64,000 nt of DNA from Siphonodentalium dalli (lineage: Eukaryota > Mollusca > Scaphopoda > Gadilida > Siphonodentaliidae), in NCBI GenBank assembly GCA_032622095.1, contig CP136068.1, forward strand, positions 50,338,443 to 50,402,442. Direction: 5' to 3'. The position numbers were made by a program, and so were the translations under genes. Under the pieces are notes generated by a model. That model saw only the letters and a program-made list of their open reading frames with translations, was not told the DNA's origin and did not search any database. Below, piece by piece: positions 57,454-64,000 of the stretch; the stretch's first letter is position 1, and each line of letters starts with the position of its first letter.

Positions 57454-59733
57454 CTAGCATGAGGATGTCTTTAGTACGTTCGTTCTCTTGAGGTGGATCT
57501 TCTCCAGGAATTGTCTGCTGATGAGCTCGATCTTCTCCAGTTCTTGGATGCTTGGTGTGTAGATCTGTTTGATGTCTGCATGCGTTACGTCTAGGATGAG
57601 TTGTGTGAATGTATGTGGATCTTCGAGTGATATGGAGTCTTTCATTGTGTTGATTGTAGAGTAGATAATCTCTTTGGTATGGTATCTTATGTGCTCGTAG
57701 GTGGGGCATTCAGCGATGAAGTGTTGTCTCGTTTCAGGTGCAGTATTGCAGAGTTTGCATGTTGGGTTAATGTTGTGCTGGTTGAAGATGGCCTTGTTCG
57801 TCTGTAGTGTGTATGTCCCTGTCAGCAGTCTGGCTTTTATTTCAGCTCGGCTGGCGTCCTGTAGATTTGGTCTCACCGTGTTGTATACGTGGTGTGTCTT
57901 CTTGATGTTTACCGAGTGGGGGTTCAGATATTTGAGACTGGATTTTGTTTGTATCTCTTGCCTCCATCTCTCCTCTACCGTATAGGCTATCTTTGAGTTG
58001 AGGTCTTTCTTCCACTGTTCTTTTGGTGGGGGGTTGTTCAGCAGATGGTATGCCGAAGGTAGCCCATATATGTTCAAGATGTGGCGTACATTGGAGTACC
58101 AGCTATCGTCGTTGATGTTTCGGACCGCCAGTTGTCGTATCGCTATATCTCTCTCGGTACTGTCTTGGTGGCTTATGATGCGATGGAATAGATTGAGGGT
58201 ATTTCGATGGATGACTGTTGTGATTGGAATGATTCCCATGAGGGACAGCACTGCCACCGATGCTGTTCTGGTTGGGAAGTGCTGCATCTGACGAAGCATT
58301 CTGATTTGTTGTGATTCAAGTTTTTCCATTTGTGTGGTATTGATATGAAGCACTTCCAGTCCGTATGTAACTCTTGGGATGACGTAGAGCGACCAGAATT
58401 GGGCTTTCAGATGTTGTGTGACGCCGGTTTTCCCGTGTAGGCCTGCTCCCATGAGTGAGTAGGCACATCTTCTGCAGGAGTTTATCTTCGTGTCGACGTC
58501 TACGGAGTTGTCACGGTTCCTGTCGATGCCGAGATGTTTTACGACTGGAGGTGAGTTGATAGTGTTGTTGAATAGGGAGAGTGGATGTTGTGGTTCTGCT
58601 TTCTTCTGAAGGTATTTGATGACCGCACTCTTTTCCGGGTTAATCCCATACCGTTCTGAACTGGAGTAGGTTTCTACCTTAGTTAGCATTCGTTGCATGT
58701 CTGCGGAGTTGTGAGCCAGGAGAGCGATGTCGTCTGCACATGTAATGTGTGGGATTTGTATGGTCCCGATTGTTGCTCCGGTGTATTTGTCTTCTAGGTC
58801 CAATAGTAGAGGGTTGTTGAAGTGTTTATAATGTAATGAGGAGAGCACGCCTCCTTGCCGGACACCCTGTTGTATCTTGAAGCAGCCCGACAGCTGTCCG
58901 TTCCATTTTACCTTTGACGTGGCACCATCGTAAAGATTTTGTATGAGTGTCCATTCCTTTCCTCGAACGCCGTCATGGAAGAGTTTGCTTAGTAGGAGGT
59001 TGTGGTCGACTACATCAAATGCTTTTTGAGCATCTAGAGTGGTGAGAATCAGGTTTTTCTTCTTTATTTTAGCTTCGTTGATGGTTTCAGTGACAATGAG
59101 TGCTGCGTTGAGTGATGACCTGCCTTTGGTGAAGCCAGTTTGGAGTTCTGATTGTTTTCTTTCAAATACTGGGGCATGCCGCTTGCTTAGGACATGCTCC
59201 AGGGTCTTCAGTAAGGTTGTTGTGACTGTGATACCTCTATAATTTGAGGGGTTGTGAACATCGTTCTTTTTATGGACTGGTGTGATGAATCCTTCTTTCA
59301 GTATCTGTGGGATAGATCCATCACGTAGGAAACTATTCAGCAGGTCCGTCAAATACGGGGTGATGATGTTTTTCGCCATCTTCAGGTGTTCAGCTGTCAG
59401 TCCCATCACATCAGCAGCCTTGTTGTTGTTGAGACTCGCAATTGCAGCAGTGACTTCATCGGGAGTTATCACTTCGTACCGCTGCTCGGTTGAGCATAAT
59501 TGTTCGATGAAGGGCAAGTCCATTTCGATACGCGTCTTGTGCGCTTTATCAAAGTTCGGATTGTCCGAAGGAGTTGCTAGCCCAGCAAAGTGCTTCTTCC
59601 ATCCATCCAGGATGTCCTCGGAAGTTGATAGGGTGCTGTTGTCCACTATTAGTTCGGTTATAGGATCGGTTGAAGTTTTCCTTTGCATGCTGACTAGACG
59701 ATGGAATGATTTTGGGTCTCCAGACGCCGACAT
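57454..59733 (-). CDS. LINE reverse transcriptase with C-terminal zinc knuckle
   Basis: This 759-residue frame encodes an RNA-directed DNA polymerase that copies the LINE transcript into the chromosome. Motifs in order: NPSNYRGIT (161-169), LQTGFTKGRS (197-206), catalytic motif A LDAQKAFDVVDH (233-244, Asp234), QGVRQGGVLSS (289-299), and motif C CADD (332-335), where most LINEs have YADD or FADD. YGINPEKS (362-369) and VKHLGI (398-403) follow as motifs D and E. Near the end, C659-x2-C662 with H671 and C676 form a CCHC-type knuckle. The ATG is only the first one after an in-frame stop (59758-59760). True coding continues upstream. The Cys in motif C could lower activity. The clade (I/Nimb, R1/Jockey or CR1-like) is not settled; no RNase H is seen. 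Confidence 0.9.
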   Translation of the reverse strand: MSASGDPKSFHRLVSMQRKTSTDPITELIVDNSTLSTSEDILDGWKKHFAGLATPSDNPNFDKAHKTRIEMDLPFIEQLCSTEQRYEVITPDEVTAAIASLNNNKAADVMGLTAEHLKMAKNIITPYLTDLLNSFLRDGSIPQILKEGFITPVHKKNDVHNPSNYRGITVTTTLLKTLEHVLSKRHAPVFERKQSELQTGFTKGRSSLNAALIVTETINEAKIKKKNLILTTLDAQKAFDVVDHNLLLSKLFHDGVRGKEWTLIQNLYDGATSKVKWNGQLSGCFKIQQGVRQGGVLSSLHYKHFNNPLLLDLEDKYTGATIGTIQIPHITCADDIALLAHNSADMQRMLTKVETYSSSERYGINPEKSAVIKYLQKKAEPQHPLSLFNNTINSPPVVKHLGIDRNRDNSVDVDTKINSCRRCAYSLMGAGLHGKTGVTQHLKAQFWSLYVIPRVTYGLEVLHINTTQMEKLESQQIRMLRQMQHFPTRTASVAVLSLMGIIPITTVIHRNTLNLFHRIISHQDSTERDIAIRQLAVRNINDDSWYSNVRHILNIYGLPSAYHLLNNPPPKEQWKKDLNSKIAYTVEERWRQEIQTKSSLKYLNPHSVNIKKTHHVYNTVRPNLQDASRAEIKARLLTGTYTLQTNKAIFNQHNINPTCKLCNTAPETRQHFIAECPTYEHIRYHTKEIIYSTINTMKDSISLEDPHTFTQLILDVTHADIKQIYTPSIQELEKIELISRQFLEKIHLKRTNVLKTSSC

Positions 59734-59757
59734 GATTTCCTCGAGACATTCGCGTCG

Positions 59758-60225
59758 TCATTTCGCTGCTTCTTGCCGGAACAATTTGCTTAATCCTTTC
59801 TTCTTCTTCCTCATTTCGATGTACATCGGGTTCGGATGTACTGGTCTCCCAGCTTCTTTCCAGGTCCACAGTGCTTTTCTGTTGTTATCCACAGCATGCT
59901 TAATTTCTGCGCTCCATGGCTTCGGTTGCTTTGGTTTCACAACAATCTCATGTTTGTAACTGGGAATGCTTGCTCTGGTCGCTTTCTGTAACGTGGCGAT
60001 TAGGTGATGGATTTGAAATAATGTATCCGCTTTGGTTGTGGGTGAAGCTGGAGGTGGAAGTAGGTTGTCTTTGATGGTTGCGATGTAGAGTTGTTTGTCG
60101 CATTGGTTCCATTTTGGTTTTGGGTGTATGACGATGCGTTGTTTTTTCTCTGTGGTGGATATTGTGAGTGACGACAATACTGGTGTATGGTCGGAGGTGT
60201 TCGTTTCGTGTTCGTCTTCTGCAAA
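59758..60225 (-). pseudogene. LINE endonuclease C-terminal end and linker, upstream of the stop
   Basis: This region is in the same reading frame as the reverse transcriptase (60294 and 59733 differ by a multiple of three). It carries NTSDHTPVLSS (the SDHxP end of APE-type endonucleases), then a basic linker with KPKPWSAEIKHAVD. A TGA at 59758-59760 separates it from the RT by nine codons. The codon sits before CGA and CGC, so a CpG-type CGA-to-TGA change is the simplest cause. The catalytic N-terminal part of the endonuclease is missing through truncation, so this copy cannot nick DNA. Codons before about 60225 belong to a different repeat. Confidence 0.85.
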
Positions 60226-60320
60226 ATTGGCCAATGGCCAATGTTTTTTCGAAAATGGCCAAACTAAAATTAATTTGGCCAAACGTTTGGTCAAACATTT
60301 TTTTACACCAAAATCGGAAA
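60226..60320. repeat. Fragment related to the subterminal repeats of the hAT-like element
   Basis: AATTGGCCAATGGCCAATGT, TTTTTCGAAAATGGCCAAAC, AATTTGGCCAAACGTTTGGT, CAAAC match, block for block, the TTAGCCAATGGCTAATC, TTTTTCGAATTTGGCTAA, TTTGGCTAAACTTTTGGC, TAAAC at 4585-4660. The LINE 5' end abuts it, so the LINE probably landed in, or recombined with, a relative of that element. Confidence 0.7.
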
Positions 60321-60815
60321 TCTAATTCAAAAACCCAAATTGATTTTATTACGTGAGCTACATGAGAACCACATTTATAGTATGAGCAGCTGTTAATTGA
60401 TTACTAGTAGGTGATACAGCTTAATGGGTAACAAAAGGCCGTGTATTATAATTTATCAAACAATGTAATAAAAAAGTAAGATGGTGGGTATAGGTGGTGG
60501 GTAGTGGTATATTGTCAAGTAACAATGGTGGTGGTTAACATAATGTGGTTACGTAGTCACCAAGTATGGGCCCGGTTTCAAGGAAATCAGACCCAATGCT
60601 ACCATTTTTTATGTTTTATATTGTGGATGCGGATCTTACGTCGTGATTTTAATGCTTGATTTAATCTAGTTTAGTTCAAGTGGAATAGTTTCTTTTCTCA
60701 TACCTGCAAATTATAATAACTTCCCACCTGCTGATTACAGACATTATTACAATCATTTTCTTTCAGCTGATATTACTAACGATATTGAATTGTTCACCGA
60801 GTATTGATGATAAAT
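60321..60815. other. Interval without a supported gene
   Basis: Simple GGTGGGTAGTGGT-type stretches near 60480-60540. No coding signal or element end identified. Confidence 0.45.
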
Positions 60816-61258
60816 CAGTGTTTCCGCTAGAGTCCCTTTTGTGGCCCTTTCCCCTCACCCAAATTTCCCCTCTAACCCACGGATTAACGGCTACATCACC
60901 TGTGTATCTGCCACTAAATAACACCAACAGGGAATGATAACCGAGGATAATTGTATTGCCCGCTAACGCTGATCACATGTTAACAATTTTTGCATAAATA
61001 GAATGCTTTCAGGTCTACACACATCAACAATTGTTGCGTTATTCTGAAAGATATCGAACTGGACATCGCTAAAAGCCATGTGGTTGATTCTGCCTGGTTA
61101 TGTAGAGATTATATGCATGTTGTCAAAGAACAGACTGTTCCGTCTGGTTCTTATTTATGATTATGTGAACGAGGTCCAGATGTTACCATCTGAAGGGTGA
61201 TCAGTAATGTATTACACTAATTTACCCGCCGATTTAGCTTGATGTTTTGTCGTAACAT

Positions 61259-61580
61259 TTACTAGTATGATATCAATGGTAATCTGGTTATATTCAGTAC
61301 TAATTTACTAGTATGATATCAATGGTTATCTAGTTATATTCAGTACTAATTTACTAGTATGATATCAGTGTTAATCTGGTTATATTCAGTACTAATTTAC
61401 TAGTATGATATCAATGGTTATCTGGTTATATTCAGTACTAATTTACTAGTATGGTATCAATGGTTATCTGGTTATATTCAGTACTAATTTACTAGTATGG
61501 TATCAATGGTTATCTGGTTATATTCAGTACTAATTTACTAGTATGATATCAATGGTTATCTGGTTATATTCAGTGCTAAA
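61259..61580 (+). repeat. 46-bp tandem repeat, 7 copies
   Basis: The unit TTACTAGTATGATATCAATG, GTTATCTGGTTATATTCAGT, ACTAAT starts at 61259, 61305, 61351, 61397, 61443, 61489 and 61535. It is nearly perfect, with rare A/G changes (GGTATC for GATATC). Confidence 0.95.
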
Positions 61581-61955
61581 TGACAACAACCTTACATTAC
61601 TTAACCCTTCAAATTGTTAAAAAATAAAGCACAACCTTAACTTTATCTACTTATGTTACCGTATGCATTCAGAACTTGGATTTAATTTTTGACTGATTTA
61701 CTATCGGTAAATAGATGATACGCAGTCTGTTGATGGACTGAGAAGGGGTACCATTCCCCGAAGTCTAGCTTTGTATTACCCACATACTGCGAGTAAAGGG
61801 GGATGTCATGTTAAGGATACGCGATTCGTAATTGCCTATTAAAATGTGGAACAGCTGATCAAAGTAGCTGCTCATGGTGTCAACATTGTGGTTGGTTATG
61901 TCGATGGCGTACTTCAGTGAGTTATTTTACCTGGTCAATTTCCGAATGGGCTTCT

Positions 61956-62170
61956 TCAGTAACCGCAACAGAGGTACCGCATGATGTTGGTGAGACCGTT
62001 TAGCGTTTTGCTACACACATCGTCGACCGACTCGATCACTTTGTCGATCTCATCAAACAACGAGCAGTTGAAGAATGTGCTTCTATTTCCGGTCGCACCC
62101 TCAGTAACAGTTTGTGACTTTAATTGTTCAATCGCTTTCCGATTCAACTCAGTTTTTGATGCAACGATGC
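61956..62170 (-). CDS. Exon C (terminal) of an unrecognised gene
   Basis: The acceptor TTACTGCTTATCATAG ends at 62171. The exon starts GC|ATC GTT, taking its first codon base from exon B. It reads IVASKTELNRKAIEQLKSQT, NRSTFFNCSLFDEIDKVIES, VDDVCSKTLNGLTNIMRYLC, then CGY and a stop at 61956. Features: two potential N-glycosylation sequons (NRS, NCS), four Cys of which two are adjacent near the end, and an amphipathic segment rich in Asp/Glu. I recognise no family. It lies within a possible hAT-like element (60816-62352), so a recruited transposon-borne exon is one alternative. Confidence 0.5.
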
Positions 62171-62425
62171 CTATGATAAGCAGTAATATATATGTAAAAA
62201 TAAGATGAGTTTGTTGAACATTTTATTTTTTATTTTTGCACTTAAAATGTTTCAAAAAAGAGTCAAAATGAGAAAAATCGCTCACTTCATGACTGAGAAG
62301 TCCCCCATCGGCTATAGGGGTACCATACCCACAAGCCCTAATGGAAACACTGGATAAATAGGGAAACCACCCATCACTAATGGTCACTGTTTATAAAAGA
62401 CTGGGAAGACTCACTTTAGACTTAC

Positions 62426-62519
62426 AATAAAACTCATGGCAGAAGTAGACAAGGGTTAACATGATCACGGTGACGTAGGTATGCATAAAGTCCTTCCGTA
62501 TCAAAAACCCAAGAACAAC
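62426..62519 (-). CDS. Exon B of the same unrecognised gene (membrane segment)
   Basis: The acceptor CTACTGTGTTTTTTCAG ends at 62520 and the donor T|GTAAGT starts at 62425; both are near consensus. The 94-bp exon reads VVLGFLIRKDFMHTYVTVIM, LTLVYFCHEFY plus one base. HTYVTVIMLTLVYFCHEF is hydrophobic enough for a transmembrane helix. Phase 0 at the start matches exon A, and the single leftover base matches exon C, so A-B-C splice into one continuous frame. The encoded protein is probably membrane-anchored, with exon C as its terminal domain. Confidence 0.6.
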
Positions 62520-62638
62520 CTGAAAAAACACAGTAGATATGTCAGTTGGTTTCATGGAAGACAGTCAGGCTATCATTTACAACAACACACTTTTTTTCAT
62601 AATATGGAATAAGATAAATCGATATGCCTACACTGTAC

Positions 62639-62741
62639 ATATTTCCAAATCCGTATGACCCCCATGGGTGATACGCATTCCGATGACGGACGCTGAAGTC
62701 TCATGAAGTAAATGACGCTCGCCTCTACCATGAAACCGAAA
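62639..62741 (-). CDS. Exon A of the same unrecognised gene
   Basis: The acceptor CTTTTATTTTATAG ends at 62742 and the donor TAT|GTACAG follows. After one leftover base, 34 codons read FGFMVEASVIYFMRLQRPSS, ECVSPMGVIRIWKY. The start phase requires at least one more exon upstream, beyond the minisatellite at 62845 or outside the window. A caution: the stretch facing TTTCATGGTAGAGGCGAGCG resembles the reverse of an invertebrate tRNA-derived SINE head, so this exon could be exonised repeat. Confidence 0.48.
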
Positions 62742-62844
62742 CTATAAAATAAAAGCATCATCACACAGGACAAAACAAGCCAAATCTGATTTTGAATAAA
62801 CCTTGTTAGTCTTTATTTTCAAGTAATAGATTCTAGGATTGGTG

Positions 62845-63500
62845 GCATGTAATAAACACAGAACAACACGTGTATGTATTAATGCCATTCTCACAGTCTG
62901 TGTATACAAACACATGTAATAAACACAGAACAACACATGTATGTATTAATGTCATTCTCACAGTCTGTTTATATACGGGGTACTACGATTGAATGCTAGA
63001 TAATAAACACAGAACGACACATGTATGTATTAATGTCATTCTCACAGTATGTGTATATACGGGGTACTACGATTGGATGCTAGATACTAAACACAGAACA
63101 ACACGTGTATGTATTAATGTCATTCTCACAGTGTGTGTATATACGGGGTACTATGATTGAATGCTTGATAATAAAGACAGAACAACACGTGTATGTATTA
63201 ATGTCATTCTCACAGTCTGTGTATATACGGGGTACTACGATTGAATGTAATAAAGACAGAACAACACATGTATGTATTAATGTCATTCTCACAGTCTGTG
63301 TATATACGGGGTACTACGATTGAATGTAATAAACACAGAACAACACGTGTATGTATTAATGTCATTCTCACAGTCTGTGTATATACGGGGTACTACGATT
63401 GAATGCCAGATAATAAACACAGAACAACACATGTATGTACTAATGTCATTCTCACAGTCTGTGTATATACGGGGTACAACGATTGAATGCTAGATAATAA
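62845..63500 (+). repeat. ~76-86-bp minisatellite, ~8 copies, probably intronic
   Basis: The unit is AATAAACACAGAACAACACG, TGTATGTATTAATGTCATTC, TCACAGTCTGTGTATATACG, GGGTACTACGATTGAATGC, with or without TAGAT. Copies begin near 62850, 62915, 63001, 63087, 63170, 63247, 63330 and 63412. The frames at 63080-63323 on both strands are repeat by-products. Confidence 0.93.
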
Positions 63501-64000
63501 ATTAATAAATTAAGAAGGAAATGAAGATCAAGCAATCCATCAGATTATGAAATTCTGCAAATTGACGGATTTTAACGAGGGCGTTGCTATCGATATGGGC
63601 TATTAATTTGTGTCCACCTAATCGAAGGGGCGTAACTCTAAATTAATTGTGTCCACCCAATCTGAGCAGGTCTGCGAATTTGAGTCAAACTGGTCGAACG
63701 AAAAATAGGATGCAAAATTATGAAATTTGCAGGGCTGTCTAAGTGGCGTAACTCTAATTTTATCGTAGTATACACCTCGCAATGATTACAGGTAAAATAT
63801 TGCTTTTATGACCCTTATTCGTTCACGACTTCAGCCCAAATTTCGAAAACTTGGAAGGGGCTATATGATCGCGTCCCTGTCATATACATGTAGATGCCCG
63901 CTGGGTGGCACCGCACGAAATTGCAAGGATTTCCTAGTGGGCGCCATGGTTCTGGCTACGCAGTCGAGTTAGTAACAAAAAGTTTTATTTTGACACACCA
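63501..64000. other. Window end, no supported gene
   Basis: Near 63610-63780 the phrase GGGCGTAACTCTAAATTA / GGCGTAACTCTAATTTTA recurs twice, together with GTGTCCACC(T/C)AATC, a mildly repeated element. No exon of the 62-kb gene was recognised here. Confidence 0.4.

Larger units (their letters stand above)
57163..60225 (-). mobile_element. 5'-truncated LINE (APE-type non-LTR retrotransposon)
   Basis: The element lies on the minus strand. It begins inside the endonuclease domain at about 60225, runs through the reverse transcriptase and a C-terminal zinc knuckle, and ends in a 3' UTR (GACTTCACGGACTTGCATCT, AGTCTCGGTGCCTCGACAAA) with a short GAAGAAGAAG tail at about 57163-57180. 5' truncation is the hallmark of target-primed reverse transcription. 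It carries only one in-frame stop in over 2.7 kb of coding sequence, so the insertion is young. The 5' edge joins hAT-like TTGGCCAA repeats (60226-60320). I could not identify a target duplication. Confidence 0.88.
60816..62352. mobile_element. Possible hAT-like element (uncertain pairing of ends)
   Basis: CAGTGTTTCCGCTAGAGTCC starts at 60816, and CCCTAATGGAAACACTG ends at 62352, its inverse being CAGTGTTTCCATTAGGG. Ten terminal bases match. The flanks are TGATAAAT on the left and GATAAATA on the right. They share GATAAAT but are offset by one base, so this is not a clean 8-bp duplication. If real, the element would contain a 46-bp array and exon C of the gene below, which would need explaining. 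The two ends may be unrelated solo termini. Confidence 0.4.

Noticed and set aside
59282-59959. 225-codon plus-strand frame
   Set aside because: It is antisense to the LINE reverse transcriptase, whose motifs are clear on the minus strand.
62639-62741. Reading exon A as a tRNA-derived SINE head
   Set aside because: The plus-strand GACGCTCGCCTCTACCATG resembles SINE A-box regions, but no B box follows at proper spacing and the minus-strand frame fits exon B in phase. I kept the exon call with reduced confidence.

Overview
This is an AT-rich, gene-poor stretch of animal nuclear DNA dominated by transposon remnants and tandem repeats. Short exons with GT/AG borders, an APE-type LINE, many small inverted-repeat elements and modules such as the GGCCGCCAGCGGCCATCTTGG-like repeat suggest a marine invertebrate, most likely a lophotrochozoan and perhaps a mollusc. 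That is inference; no rRNA, mitochondrial or marker gene is present to settle it. There are no prokaryotic operons, phage genes or CRISPR arrays.

Layout. 1-4550: mostly unexplained AT-rich sequence with a (CT)n microsatellite. 4558-5713: a non-autonomous hAT-like element with a perfect 8-bp target duplication. 5880-10745: nested repeats, including a ~180-bp tandem family that changes orientation near 10075 and is interrupted by two insertions; the second (8932-9562) leaves a clean 8-bp duplication and a recognisable empty site. 10837-11163: a GC-rich small ORF. 11990-14335: degenerate ~130-bp repeats. 16990-17202: a TA-flanked foldback MITE. 17310-17720: a broken, internally inverted SGNH-hydrolase-like gene that joins a 515/718-bp satellite lying in both orientations (17724-18970 forward, 20590-25172 reverse) with a decaying edge to 25560. 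26500-38950: scattered foldback elements, five ~70-bp hairpins, CCCAGG-type minisatellite and two weak exon candidates. 38956-42025: a 3.07-kb hAT-like element filled by about 14 copies of a ~160-bp module. 42650-46075: three more foldback elements and two tandem copies of an element built from 122-bp repeats. 49190-51590: 45-bp array, second CCCGGG-type repeat, foldback element. 52169-52701: a decayed exon (one frameshift, one stop). 54630-55677: 24-bp minisatellite. 57163-60225: a 5'-truncated LINE with a nearly intact reverse transcriptase. 61956-62741: three phase-compatible exons of an unrecognised gene on the minus strand. 62845-63500: ~84-bp array.

The best-supported protein-coding entities are the LINE reverse transcriptase, the decayed exon at 52169-52701 and the three-exon gene fragment near 62 kb. 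Most long reading frames elsewhere (24-bp, 45-bp, 122-bp and 515-bp arrays, CCCAGG arrays) are by-products of tandem repetition. The recurring theme is tandem repeats residing inside, or built from, non-autonomous DNA transposons. All calls were made by eye; alignments, copy counts and family names were not checked against any database.
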